Counted from the stretch's first letter, positions 14,768 to 23,109 are shown. The stretch is 64,000 nucleotides of DNA from Nocardioides xinjiangensis (GCF_017916455.1 NZ_JAFMSY010000002.1:434001-498000); one strand, 5' to 3'. Numbers and translations: made by a program. The notes: generated from the letters alone by a model not told the origin.

Positions 14768-15370
14768 TCAGCCGAGGGCCGACGCCTGCTCGGTGAGGAC
14801 CGTGTCGACGATGCCGTAGTCCACCGCGGCCTCGCCGGGCAGCACGAGCGTGCGGTCGGTGTCCTGCCGGATCTGCTCGGCCGTCCTGCCGGTGTGCTGC
14901 GCGAGCACCTCCTCGAGCAGCAGGCGCACCCGCGCCACCTCCTCGGCCTCGAGGATGAGGTCGGGCACGGTCCCGCGACCCTGGGTCGCCGGCTGGTGCA
15001 GCACCACCCGGCCGTGCGGCAGGATCGCCCGCCTCCCGGGGGCTCCGCCCGCGAGCAGCACGGCCGCGGTCCACGCCGCCTGGCCCACGCACACCGTCTC
15101 CACCGGCGGCCGGACGAACTGCATGGCGTCGTAGACGGCCAGCATCGCGGTGATCGAGCCGCCGGGCGAGTTGATGTAGAGGCTGATGGGCCGATCGGCG
15201 TTCTCGGAGGCGAGGTGCAGCACCTGCGCGATCACCGCGTTGGCCACGCCGTCGTCGATCTCGGTGCCGAGGTAGACGATCCGCTCGGACAGCAGCCGCG
15301 AGTACAGGTCGAGGGTGCGCTCGCCCCGCGGCGTCTGCTGGACGACGTACGGGATGGTGTAGCCGCTCAT
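14768..15370 (-). CDS. ClpP-like subunit lacking the catalytic Ser and Asp
   Basis: A 200-residue protein with the full ClpP fold: SLYINSPGGSITAMLAVYDAM, GQAAxTAAVLLAGGAPGRR, RAILPHGRVVLHQP and a C-terminal GIVDTVL. The active site is degenerate. The nucleophile position is W100 (GQAAWTAAV where active proteins have GQAAS), and the Asp position is T174 (DTDRT where active proteins have DTDRD). H125 of HQP is kept. The codon at 15071-15073 reads TGG on the minus strand. It is therefore likely a structural, ClpR-like partner of the upstream ClpP, forming mixed rings. Its ATG overlaps the upstream stop (ATGA). Confidence 0.85.
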   Translation of the reverse strand: MSGYTIPYVVQQTPRGERTLDLYSRLLSERIVYLGTEIDDGVANAVIAQVLHLASENADRPISLYINSPGGSITAMLAVYDAMQFVRPPVETVCVGQAAWTAAVLLAGGAPGRRAILPHGRVVLHQPATQGRGTVPDLILEAEEVARVRLLLEEVLAQHTGRTAEQIRQDTDRTLVLPGEAAVDYGIVDTVLTEQASALG

Positions 15371-15981
15371 CGCACACCTCCGAGCCCCGCCGGGCGCCGG
15401 CGGGCCGGCGTCACGTGGTCGACGGTGCTGATCACCCGGTCGACGAAGCCGTAGGCCTCGGCCTCGCGCGCGCTGAACCAGCGGTCGCGCCGCGAGTCGC
15501 GCTCGACGGTCTCCCGGCTCTGGCCGGTGTGCCGGCTGATGAGCCCCAGCACGGTGTCGCGGGTGTGTCGCAGGTCGGCGGCCTGGATCTCGATGTCGAC
15601 CGCCGTGCCGCCGATGCCCGCGGAGCCCTGGTGGAGCAGGACGCGGGCGTGCGGCAGGGCGTACCTCTTGCCGGGCGTGCCGGCGGACAGCAGGAACTGG
15701 CCCGCGCTGGCCGCCATGCCCATGGCGAGGGTGCTGACGTCGTTCGGGATGAGGGTCATGACGTCGTGGATGGCGAGCATCGAGGAGACCGACCCGCCCG
15801 GGGAGTTGATCCAGAGGCTGATGTCCGCCTCCGGGTCCTCGGCGGAGAGCAGCAGGAGCTGGTGCATCAGGCGGTTGCCGTTCCCCTCGCCCAGCTCCTC
15901 CCCCAGGACGACGATCCGCTGGTGCATCAGGCGCCGGACGAGCTCGTCCTCGATGCGCTCGGACGTGGTGGTGATGGTCAT
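15367..15981 (-). CDS. clpP: ATP-dependent Clp protease proteolytic subunit
   Basis: A 204-residue ClpP serine protease subunit. The catalytic triad is complete: S92 in GMAASAGQ, H117 in VLLHQ and D166 in DSRRDRW. Other family marks are SLWINSPGGSVSSMLAIHDVM and LPHARVLLHQ. The C-terminus carries a basic tail (ARRRPAGLGG). It would degrade proteins fed by a Clp ATPase, which is not in this window. ATG 15981 is used. The gene is translationally coupled to the degenerate ClpP-like gene, and the operon has the popR-like operator at 16021-16039. The arrangement parallels popR-clpP3-clpP4 of Streptomyces. Confidence 0.9.
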   Translation of the reverse strand: MTITTTSERIEDELVRRLMHQRIVVLGEELGEGNGNRLMHQLLLLSAEDPEADISLWINSPGGSVSSMLAIHDVMTLIPNDVSTLAMGMAASAGQFLLSAGTPGKRYALPHARVLLHQGSAGIGGTAVDIEIQAADLRHTRDTVLGLISRHTGQSRETVERDSRRDRWFSAREAEAYGFVDRVISTVDHVTPARRRPAGLGGVR

Positions 15982-16020
15982 GGCTCCACCCTGGCCCGGC
16001 AGCGGCTCCCGCCACAGGAA

Positions 16021-16039
16021 GATCCGCTCCGGGCGGATC
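16021..16039. promoter_or_regulatory. palindromic operator before the clpP operon
   Basis: GATCCGC, five bases, GCGGATC: a perfect 7-bp inverted repeat whose centre (16030) is 49 bases before the ATG at 15981. The form and distance match the site before the popR-like gene. A CAGGGT box on the minus strand ends six bases before the ATG. Confidence 0.68.
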
Positions 16040-16064
16040 CGCCGCGGGCAGAACGCGCCGGACC

Positions 16065-16089
16065 GCATGGCGGCGACGGGACCGGGTAC
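16065..16089 (+). promoter_or_regulatory. SigB/SigF-type promoter candidate
   Basis: GCAT, 15 bases, GGGTAC, ending eight bases before the GTG at 16098, which would be leaderless. Confidence 0.45.
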
Positions 16090-16097
16090 GTCGCCGT

Positions 16098-16799
16098 GTG
16101 GAACCCATCCCGGAGACGCTGGAGGCGCTCGACGAGCTGCGGCTCGATCCCGACGACGAGGACCTCGCCGAACGGCTCACCGCGACCGCGGACCGGGCAC
16201 GCGAGGTGGCCCCCGGCCTGGTCGGGGTGAGCATCGCCGCCCGCGACGCCGGCGTCACCTTCACCCTGGTGGCCACCGACGAGGAGATCGCGACCCTCGA
16301 CGCCGTGCAGTACGTCGGCAGCGGTCCGTGCGTCGAGGCCATCGACCTCGACCAGGGTGTCTCGACCTCACCCGAGGGCCTGCTCAGCGAGGAGAGGTGG
16401 CAGGACTTCGCCCGCGCCAGTGCCGCTGCGGGCGTGCACAGCACCCTGACGCTTCCCGTCGTCCGGGACGACGAGGTGGTCGCGACGGTCAACCTCTACG
16501 GCGGGGCGCCGGACACCTTCGAGGACCGGCACGAGGAGCTGGCCGACGTGTTCGCCGCGTGGGCGCCGGGCGCGGTGACCAACGCCGACCTGTCCTTCTC
16601 CACGCGCGCCGCCGCCGAGGAGGCGCCCGAGCGGCTCGAGGAGTCGTTGGTCCTCGACCAGGCGACCGGCATCATCGCCGAGCAGCGCGGGATCACACCC
16701 GAGGAGGCACGCGAGCAGCTGGAGGACGCGGCGCGCCGAGCGGGGATCCGCGTCTCGGTGCTCGCCCACGTCGTCATCGGGCTGCACCTCGACGACTGA
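16098..16799 (+). CDS. GAF and ANTAR domain regulator
   Basis: A 233-residue predicted cytoplasmic sensor/antiterminator. The GAF-like domain spans about residues 30-155 (VQYVGSGPCVEAIDL, STLTLPVVRDDEVVATVNLYG). The ANTAR domain spans about 175-225: LVLDQATGIIAEQRGITPEEAREQLEDAARRAGIRVSVLAHVVI. It is more distant from the other three ANTAR proteins here. The GTG start is supported by the adjacent SigB-type promoter. The gene runs convergently into another GAF-ANTAR gene, 12 bases away. Confidence 0.87.
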   Translation: MEPIPETLEALDELRLDPDDEDLAERLTATADRAREVAPGLVGVSIAARDAGVTFTLVATDEEIATLDAVQYVGSGPCVEAIDLDQGVSTSPEGLLSEERWQDFARASAAAGVHSTLTLPVVRDDEVVATVNLYGGAPDTFEDRHEELADVFAAWAPGAVTNADLSFSTRAAAEEAPERLEESLVLDQATGIIAEQRGITPEEAREQLEDAARRAGIRVSVLAHVVIGLHLDD

Positions 16800-16811
16800 G
16801 GGCGCGGGTCG

Positions 16812-17597
16812 TCACATGGTGACGGCGACGGCCCCGGAGGACGGGCCTCCGGCGCCGGCCGGCGCCGCGATGGCGATGTCGGAGGCCGCCTCGTCGTCCC
16901 GTCGCTTGGCCACGAGGGGCAGCTGGCGCGTCCGGACGATCTCGCTGGCGACGTCGACCAGCTTGCGGTTGGCGTTCGACGAGACCCGGCGCAGGTAGTC
17001 GAAGGACTGGTCCTCGGTCATGTCCAGGCGCTCCATCAAGATGCCCTGGGCCCGCCCGATCATCGTCCGGTTCTGCAGGGCCATGCCCAGCTGGTCGATC
17101 TCCCGACCGGCCGACATGATCACGGAGAGGTGGCCCGCGACCGCCTGTCCGACGGCGAGGTCGTCGGCGTCGAAGCCGTCGACCGAGCGGGCGTACAGGC
17201 TCAGCGCGCCGTAGGAGACCCGGTCGGTGTAGACGAGCAACGACATCATCGACCGGACCCCCAGGTCGCGGTGCACGCGCGGAGCCCACTGGGGCCACCG
17301 GCGCTCGGTCATCAGGTCGGTGCTGATGAGCGTGTCCTGGTCGCGCAGGACGTCGAGGCACGGTCCCTCGCCGAGCTGGTACTGCAGGTCGTTGGCGCGG
17401 CGCACGACGTCGTCGCTGCCGACCTTGGTGACCACCCCGGCCCGGGAGTTGATCGTGATGCCGGCGTGGTCGCAGCGGTTGACCAGCGTGACCGCGCTGT
17501 CGACCCCGATCTGCAGCCGGGCCGCCTCGTCCGGCGCGGCGGCCAGCGCCTGCGCAAGCTGGGTGAACCCGCTCACCAGCTCTCGTGCGTCGCCCAT
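16812..17597 (-). CDS. GAF and ANTAR domain regulator
   Basis: A 261-residue sensor/antiterminator. The GAF domain covers about residues 20-150 (LGEGPCLDVLRDQDTLIS, GALSLYARSVDGFDADDLAV). The ANTAR domain covers about 160-215 (NRTMIGRAQGILMERLDMTEDQSFDYLRRVSSNANRKL shortened here to its key parts NRTMIGRAQG and SNANRKLVDVA). An Ala/Gly-rich tail of about 45 residues follows and is unlikely to be folded. ATG 17597 has GGAG upstream. It is a close paralogue of the cut gene at 1-605; a duplication is likely. Confidence 0.88.
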   Translation of the reverse strand: MGDARELVSGFTQLAQALAAAPDEAARLQIGVDSAVTLVNRCDHAGITINSRAGVVTKVGSDDVVRRANDLQYQLGEGPCLDVLRDQDTLISTDLMTERRWPQWAPRVHRDLGVRSMMSLLVYTDRVSYGALSLYARSVDGFDADDLAVGQAVAGHLSVIMSAGREIDQLGMALQNRTMIGRAQGILMERLDMTEDQSFDYLRRVSSNANRKLVDVASEIVRTRQLPLVAKRRDDEAASDIAIAAPAGAGGPSSGAVAVTM

Positions 17598-17711
17598 GTC
17601 CCCTGCTCCTCCACCACGTGTCCGCTCGCGCCTCGCCGGTGTCTCGACAGGGTCGCGGGCCACCCTACCGGTCCGCGCGCGCGGTCCGGCGGTGCGGCGG
17701 AGCCGGAGAAG

Positions 17712-17897
17712 TCAGTCGGGCGGCTCGACCGGCACGCCGGCGTCGCCCGCGAGCACGTCGGAGAGGGCGTCGTGCAGCCGCGACGGGGCAGCGACCCCGG
17801 ACAGGGGGCAGGGCAGCCGCGCCTCGAGCTCGTCGAGCCGCGCCCGCGCCTGCACGGGACCGGCGGTCGCCGAGCGCCGGACGTCGTCGGCCGTCAC
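17712..17897 (-). CDS. small hypothetical protein, coupled to the gene upstream
   Basis: A 61-residue protein that I do not recognise. It is predicted helical (ARARLDELEARLPCPL) with a Pro-rich end and no membrane segment. Its GTG overlaps the stop of the gene at 17894-18106 (GTGA), the arrangement seen in other real operons here. That overlap is the main reason for calling it; coding potential in such short GC-rich frames is hard to judge. Confidence 0.42.
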   Translation of the reverse strand: MTADDVRRSATAGPVQARARLDELEARLPCPLSGVAAPSRLHDALSDVLAGDAGVPVEPPD

Positions 17898-18106
17898 AGG
17901 CGGGCGAGGAGTCGAGCCACCTCGCGCCTCACGGCGCCGGCGACGGCGACGGCCGAAGCCGCCCGCTGCGGCTCGACGGCCGAGAGCTCGCGACGCAGCT
18001 CCGCCGGGGTGGGACGCCGACCGTGGACGCGGATGAAGTGGTGAACGGCGCAGTGCTCGTCGGGAGTCAGGCCGGGGACGATGTGAACGGGTTCTGCTCG
18101 GCGCAT
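17894..18106 (-). CDS. small hypothetical protein
   Basis: A 70-residue basic protein beginning MRRAEPVHIVPGLTPDEHCA, with HHFIRVHGRRPTPAELRREL in the middle and an Ala/Arg helix at the end. The middle looks like a short helical DNA-binding or degron-like unit, but no family is recognised. The frame continues upstream; ATG 18106 is chosen because the residues before it look random. It overlaps the following small gene by four bases. It lies between a GAF-ANTAR gene and selO. Confidence 0.48.
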   Translation of the reverse strand: MRRAEPVHIVPGLTPDEHCAVHHFIRVHGRRPTPAELRRELSAVEPQRAASAVAVAGAVRREVARLLARL

Positions 18107-18324
18107 GACGGCGCCTTCCACGCGGAGATGGCGACGCCGCTGCTCGACGTCGAGCCCCCGGTACCCCGTCCGCGCCGCTTCACGCGCGGACCGCACGCAG
18201 CCCCGCCGGACGTGCCGACCGACGGTGCACAGGCCCCCTCGGCGCCGCCGTGCAGGGCACCCGTCGGCAGCGCCACCGCCGCGCTCGGCCGCGCGTCTCA
18301 CCGTCGCGACGTATCGTCGAAGGG

Positions 18325-19788
18325 GTGACGCCGACGACGCCGACCACCCTCACCCTCGACGACCGATTCGCGCGGGAGCTCCCCGAGCTCGCGCTGCCGT
18401 GGCGGGCGGACGAGGTGCCCGACCCGCGGCTGCTGGTCCTCAACGACTCGCTGGCCGACGACCTCGGCCTCGACCGCGACTGGCTGCGCGGCACGGAGGG
18501 CGTCGGACTGCTGACCGGCACCCGGCTGCCCGAGGGGACGACCTCGGTCGCGCAGGCCTACGCCGGCCACCAGTTCGGCGGGTACTCCCCCCGGCTCGGC
18601 GACGGGCGCGCCCTGCTGCTCGGCGAGCTCGTCGACCGGTCGGGCAGGCCGCGCGACCTGCACCTCAAGGGCTCCGGCCGGACGCCGTTCTCGCGCGGCG
18701 GCGACGGACTGGCGGCCGTGGGCCCCATGCTGCGCGAGTACGTCGTCAGCGAGGCCATGCACGCCCTCGGCATCCCCACCACCCGGTCCCTGGCCGTCGT
18801 CGCCACCGGGCGGCAGGTGTACCGGGAGGAGGTCCTGCCCGGCGCCGTGCTGGCGAGGGTCGCCAGCAGCCACCTGCGCGTGGGCAGCTTCCAGTACGCC
18901 CGCTCCACCGGGGACACCGACCTGCTCCGCCGGCTCGCCGACCACGCCATCGCCCGGCACCACCCGGCCGCGGCCGAGGCCGACCAGCCCCACCTCGCGC
19001 TCTTCGAGGCGGTCGTGGCGGCCCAGGCCTCCCTCGTCGCCTCCTGGATGCTCGTGGGCTTCGTGCACGGCGTGATGAACACCGACAACACGACGATCAG
19101 CGGCGAGACCATCGACTACGGTCCGTGTGCCTTCATGGAGGCGTTCGACCCGGCGACGGTCTACAGCTCCATCGACACCGGCGGCCGCTACGCGTACGGC
19201 AACCAGCCGCTCGTGGCGGAGTGGAACCTGGCCCGCTTCGCCGAGGCACTGCTGCCGCTCCTCGCCGAGGAGGAGGACGAGGCGGTGGCCCTGGCCAGCG
19301 AGTCCCTGGGCGCCTTCCGCACGCAGTACTCCGCCGCCTGGTCGCGGGGCATGCGCGCCAAGCTGGGTCTCCCCGACGGCCTCGCCGACGACGTGGCCGC
19401 CGGGATCGTCGGCGACCTGGTCCAGCTGGCGCAGGACAACCACGTCGACCACACGACGTTCTTCCGCCACCTCGGAGCAGCCGCTCGCGGCGACGCCGAG
19501 CCGGCACGGGGACTCGTCCTCGACCTGGCCGGGTTCGACGCCTGGGCCGAGCGGTGGCTCGCGGTGGACCCGGCCGCCGAGGTGATGGACCGCGTGAACC
19601 CGGTCTACGTGCCGCGCAACCACCTCGTCGAGGAGAGCCTCGCGGCCGCCACCGCCGGCGACCTCGAGCCGCTGGAGCGGCTGCTCGACGTCCTGTCCGC
19701 GCCCTACGACGTACGCCCGGGCGCGGAGCGCTACGCCGAGCCCGCCCCCGAGTCCTTCGGTGCCTACACGACGTTCTGCGGCACCTGA
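18325..19788 (+). CDS. selO: SelO-family protein adenylyltransferase
   Basis: A 487-residue pseudokinase-fold enzyme that transfers AMP from ATP to Ser/Thr/Tyr of proteins, with a role in redox stress in the families studied. Family marks are [56 protein letters not shown], the metal/catalytic segment [13 protein letters not shown], the DYGPCAFM loop and [14 protein letters not shown]. The C-terminus FCGT keeps the conserved Cys (Sec in mammals). GTG 18325 follows TATCGT by seven bases, which suggests a leaderless mRNA. It ends four bases from the opposing DUF3253 gene. Confidence 0.92.
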   Translation: MTPTTPTTLTLDDRFARELPELALPWRADEVPDPRLLVLNDSLADDLGLDRDWLRGTEGVGLLTGTRLPEGTTSVAQAYAGHQFGGYSPRLGDGRALLLGELVDRSGRPRDLHLKGSGRTPFSRGGDGLAAVGPMLREYVVSEAMHALGIPTTRSLAVVATGRQVYREEVLPGAVLARVASSHLRVGSFQYARSTGDTDLLRRLADHAIARHHPAAAEADQPHLALFEAVVAAQASLVASWMLVGFVHGVMNTDNTTISGETIDYGPCAFMEAFDPATVYSSIDTGGRYAYGNQPLVAEWNLARFAEALLPLLAEEEDEAVALASESLGAFRTQYSAAWSRGMRAKLGLPDGLADDVAAGIVGDLVQLAQDNHVDHTTFFRHLGAAARGDAEPARGLVLDLAGFDAWAERWLAVDPAAEVMDRVNPVYVPRNHLVEESLAAATAGDLEPLERLLDVLSAPYDVRPGAERYAEPAPESFGAYTTFCGT

Positions 19789-19792
19789 TCCC

Positions 19793-20059
19793 TCACCGCC
19801 GGCGGATCCGCACCGGCCCTCGCGCCGTGGCGAGGTCCACGACGTCGCCGCCCTGCGTGACGTCGACCTCGCCCCGGTCGACCAGCCGTGCCGCGGCGCG
19901 GCGGGCGGGCTCCATCAGCTCCCGCCACGAGTCCGCCTCCGCGACCGCGCGGGCGGCCTCGGACGGGCAGATGGTCGCCCCCGGCGCCCGTCGCGCGAGG
20001 AGGTCGAGGATCGCGGCCTCGAGCCGCTGGTCCACGTCGGTGACGTCCCGGTCGGTCAC
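19793..20059 (-). CDS. DUF3253 domain protein
   Basis: An 88-residue protein. It matches DUF3253, a winged-helix-like family: LEAAILDLLARRAPGATICPSEAARAV, then WRELMEPARRAAARLVDRGEVDVTQGG and a basic end. A DNA-binding role is often supposed but not shown. Its GTG overlaps the stop of the CYTH-CHAD gene (GTGA), so the two are probably co-translated. Confidence 0.82.
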   Translation of the reverse strand: MTDRDVTDVDQRLEAAILDLLARRAPGATICPSEAARAVAEADSWRELMEPARRAAARLVDRGEVDVTQGGDVVDLATARGPVRIRRR

Positions 20060-21618
20060 CGGCGTGCCAGCCTGCGTCGCACGCGCCGGACGGGCAGGTC
20101 GTCCCACTCCCGCCAGAAGTCGTCCTCGGCTCGCTGCGCCTCCGCGTCCTGGAGGGCGTGGAGGCGGCCGAAGGTGAACCCGTTCTCGCCGTCGAGGTGG
20201 GCCCGCACGCCCTGCTCGCGCAGGTACTCCCGGGCGACAGTGGCGTCCTGGTGCCTCCCGAGGGCGCGCTGCACCCGCTTCGCGCCGCGGGCCAGCCGCC
20301 GGGCCTTCTTGCCGAGGACGGGGACGGCCACCTCGGCTCCGTAGCGCAGGCGCTTGGCCTTCTTGCGCGCCTCGTGGAGCGACGCGGCCCGGGCGTGCGG
20401 CTCCTCGTCCGCGCCCACCTCCGCCACCGCCCGACGCAACCGCTTCGCGTCGCGCCCCACCAGGTCCGGGAGCCGCGACGCCGCCGGCTCGTCCCGATCC
20501 GCCACGAACGGAGGCGCCTCGGCGAAGGCGTCGAGCTCGTCGAGCAGGGCGAAGTACCGCTCGTCGTCCAGCGCGGCGACGGCGGCCGCGCGTGCCGTCC
20601 TCTCATTCGCCCGCAGGTCCGTCCGGATCCTGGCCGCGACCGGACCCAGAACGAGCTCGGCCGGCTGCTCCGCGACCTGGTCGGCCAGGCGCCTGCCCAG
20701 GACCTCCGCGTCGCGGGCCCCGGCCAGGACCTGCCCGAGCCAGCGGAGCTCACCGACGAGGCGGTCCGAGCGGTCGCGCTCGAGCAGCGGCGTGAAGGTC
20801 TGGAGCGCCGAGCGGATCCGCCGGGCTGCGACGCGCATCCCGTGGACCGTGTCGGCCTCGTCGGCGCGGAGCCGGCGGTCGTGCTCGTGCAGGTGCGAGG
20901 CGAGGTCGAGCAGCCGCCCGACCAGCACCTGCTCGATGGTCGAGTCCCGGTGCACGACGACGCCTCGCGGGGGGTCCGGGGCCAGGTCGGCGAGCGCCCG
21001 CCGCAGCGTCGAGGCACCGGGAGACGCCTCCGCGCCGGCGTCGCGCAGGTGCGTCGCCACGAGGTCCAGGAGCGCCGGGCCGTCGTGGGGTCCTCCGGCG
21101 GCGAGCCCCACCTGCCACTCCCGCCAGCGCTGCTCCAGCCGGTCACCCACCAGCCGGACCGAGCTGACCTCGTCGTCGCACAGCACCCCGAGGAGGCCAC
21201 CGGTCTCGTCGCTGATCGGGCGTCGCAGTCGCCGGGTCGTGACGGTCGCGATCGGGACGAGCGGCCGGTTCCGCACCCACGCACGCACGGGGGCCTGGAC
21301 CGACTTCGGCACGGACTTCGGGACCGAGGCGCTCCTCGCGCCCAGCGGCCAGCGGAGGTCGGTGCGCACGTCGGTCGACACGGGCAGCCTCACGTGCCAC
21401 CCGGCGTCGTCGCCACCGGTACGCCGGCGCAGCGTCACCCCGCGCCGCGCGAGCGCGAGGTCTGCAGTGTCGAAGTAGACGGCGTCGAGGGCGAGCTCGC
21501 TCGCCTGGCCCATCACCAGTCCCGGAGCGGCGCCGGTGAGCGAGGGCAGGATCGCTCCGTCCGGCACCTCGAAGCTCCGCTCGACCTCCTCGGTCCGCTC
21601 AGCCGCCATGTCTCCCAT
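20056..21618 (-). CDS. CYTH and CHAD domain protein
   Basis: A 520-residue two-domain protein linked with polyphosphate. Residues about 5-200 are a CYTH (triphosphate tunnel) domain with EVERSFEVP, YFDTADLALARRGVTLRRR and WHVRLP. Residues about 225-515 are a CHAD helical domain rich in conserved His and basic residues (VHGMRVAARRIRSALQTF, LHEARKKAKRLRYGAEV, LGRHQDATVAREYL). CHAD domains bind polyphosphate, and CYTH domains hydrolyse or make triphosphates. ATG 21618 is used; ATG 21609 is an alternative. It is cytoplasmic and operonic with the DUF3253 gene. Confidence 0.88.
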   Translation of the reverse strand: MGDMAAERTEEVERSFEVPDGAILPSLTGAAPGLVMGQASELALDAVYFDTADLALARRGVTLRRRTGGDDAGWHVRLPVSTDVRTDLRWPLGARSASVPKSVPKSVQAPVRAWVRNRPLVPIATVTTRRLRRPISDETGGLLGVLCDDEVSSVRLVGDRLEQRWREWQVGLAAGGPHDGPALLDLVATHLRDAGAEASPGASTLRRALADLAPDPPRGVVVHRDSTIEQVLVGRLLDLASHLHEHDRRLRADEADTVHGMRVAARRIRSALQTFTPLLERDRSDRLVGELRWLGQVLAGARDAEVLGRRLADQVAEQPAELVLGPVAARIRTDLRANERTARAAAVAALDDERYFALLDELDAFAEAPPFVADRDEPAASRLPDLVGRDAKRLRRAVAEVGADEEPHARAASLHEARKKAKRLRYGAEVAVPVLGKKARRLARGAKRVQRALGRHQDATVAREYLREQGVRAHLDGENGFTFGRLHALQDAEAQRAEDDFWREWDDLPVRRVRRRLARR

Positions 21619-21677
21619 GGTGCCCCTGGCGGGGACGCGACGCCCCACCCTCTTGGGTCGGTCGCCCCACCGGTGGC

Positions 21678-22001
21678 TCAGCCGACGCGGAGCTCGCCCA
21701 GCTCGTTCCAGCCGTCCTGGTCGACCTCGGTGCTGACGATGTCCGGGGTCCGGGCCAGGTAGCGCGGCAGCTCCGCCTGCGCGGCCCGGAAGTGGTCGGA
21801 CCCGACGTGGGCCGCTCCGGCGTCGCCGTCGCGGAACGCCTCGACCAGGACGTACTCGTGCGGGTCGTCGAGGCTGCGCGACCAGTCGAACCACAGGCAG
21901 CCCTCCTCCGCACGCGTCGCCTCGGTGAAGGCACGGGAGATCTCCGGCCAGTCGTCGGCGTGCTCGGGCAGCACGGGGAACTTCGCGGTGATGAAGATCA
22001 A
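21678..22001 (-). CDS. antibiotic biosynthesis monooxygenase (ABM) family protein
   Basis: A 107-residue dimeric alpha/beta-barrel-type small protein. Family marks are FITAKFPVLPEHADDW, EEGCLWFDWSRSLDDPHEYVLVEAFRD and HVGSDHFRAAQAELPRYLARTPDI. Relatives include YgiN-type quinol monooxygenases and heme-degrading enzymes; the substrate here is unknown. A GAGAGGAGA ribosome site precedes the ATG. It is divergent from the exonuclease gene. Confidence 0.85.
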   Translation of the reverse strand: MIFITAKFPVLPEHADDWPEISRAFTEATRAEEGCLWFDWSRSLDDPHEYVLVEAFRDGDAGAAHVGSDHFRAAQAELPRYLARTPDIVSTEVDQDGWNELGELRVG

Positions 22002-22096
22002 CGTCTCTCCTCGGTGGTGGATGTGCCGGTGTCCGGGTCGGACGGTCCGAGCCTAGGGCCCGGGCGGTCGTCCGACGGGCTGGCTATCGTGGGCCC

Positions 22097-22129
22097 ATGA
22101 CCGGCCCGGCGCGCCTCGCCCCTCGATGA
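22097..22129 (+). CDS. possible 10-residue leader peptide overlapping the exonuclease start
   Basis: An ATG at 22097 lies six bases after a TATCGT -10-like box (22085-22090), as leaderless genes here do. It opens a frame encoding MTGPARLAPR that stops at TGA 22127-22129. That stop overlaps the ATG of the exonuclease (ATGA). The arrangement would make exonuclease translation depend on the short frame. It was found by reading the promoter; no homology is possible at this length. Confidence 0.45.
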   Translation: MTGPARLAPR

Positions 22130-23109
22130 CCCGCACCCGCCGGCTGCTGCTCGTCGTCGACGCCCCGTCGCTGCTGCACCGCAACCACCACGCCCGCTCG
22201 CACACCGGCCTGCGGGACCGCTCGGGGCGCCCCATCTGGGCGCTGCACGGGATGCTGCGGCAGATCCTCGAGTCGATCGACTCCTTCGCCCCCGACGCGG
22301 TGCTGTTCGGGCTCGACGACCGGACCTCGTCGATCCGTCGCGAGGCCTACCCGGCGTACAAGGCCGGTCGCGCGGAGAAGGACCCGCAGCTCGTCGACCA
22401 GCTCGACCGCGCCGGCGCGCTCCTCGACGCGCTGGGCCTGGCGACGCTGACACCGACCGGGCTCGAGGCCGACGACGTCAACGCCTCGGGCGCCACCTGG
22501 GCCTCGGCCAACGGCTGGGACTGCGTGATCATCACCTCCGACCGCGACGCCTTCGCGCACATCAGCCGCCACACCCGGGTGCTGCGCCTCATCGACGGCG
22601 GCATCCACGGCTCGCCGATGCTCGACCCCGCCCGGCTGTTCACCATGTACGGCGTCCGTCCCTCCAACTACCTGGCCTTCGCCGCCCTGCGGGGCGACGC
22701 CAGCGACAACCTGCCCGGCGTGCAGGGCATTGGCGAGAAGACCGCGGCCATCCTGCTCGACGTCGCCGGCTCGATGGACGCCGTGTGGGCCGACGTCGAC
22801 CACCAGGAGGGTCGCTCGCTCCTCGCCGCCCTCGACGACTGGTCGGCCGAGACGGGTGGCCGCCGCGTCGGCGCCACCGTCGTGCGCCGACTGCTGGCGC
22901 CGGGCGCCCGCGAGCGCTACGAGTTCAACGTGCAGATGATGGCCGGCCGCGACGACCTCGACCTCGGCCTGACCCCGGACGTCCCCGGGTCGCGCGGACT
23001 GCTCCCGCTGGACCTCGACCGCGTGACGCGGGTCGTCGGCTTCCTCGACAACGACTTCACCACCGACTTCGCGGTGCGGGTGCTGACCAGCGCGCCGGCG
23101 TCAGGCTGA
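22126..23109 (+). CDS. stand-alone 5'-3' exonuclease (Pol I N-terminal-domain type)
   Basis: A 327-residue FEN/5'-nuclease. It matches the N-terminal nuclease of DNA polymerase I without a polymerase part. Acidic metal sites are seen in LLVVDAPSLLHR, FGLDDRTSSIRREAYPAYKAGR, GLEADDVNAS, IITSDRDAF and the helix-hairpin-helix segment LRGDASDNLPGVQGIGEKTAAILL. It would remove RNA primers or flaps. Length and ending fit the actinobacterial stand-alone type. No ribosome site is seen, which agrees with coupling to the short upstream frame. Its last nine bases overlap the end of the convergent hspR-like gene. Confidence 0.88.
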   Translation: MTRTRRLLLVVDAPSLLHRNHHARSHTGLRDRSGRPIWALHGMLRQILESIDSFAPDAVLFGLDDRTSSIRREAYPAYKAGRAEKDPQLVDQLDRAGALLDALGLATLTPTGLEADDVNASGATWASANGWDCVIITSDRDAFAHISRHTRVLRLIDGGIHGSPMLDPARLFTMYGVRPSNYLAFAALRGDASDNLPGVQGIGEKTAAILLDVAGSMDAVWADVDHQEGRSLLAALDDWSAETGGRRVGATVVRRLLAPGARERYEFNVQMMAGRDDLDLGLTPDVPGSRGLLPLDLDRVTRVVGFLDNDFTTDFAVRVLTSAPASG

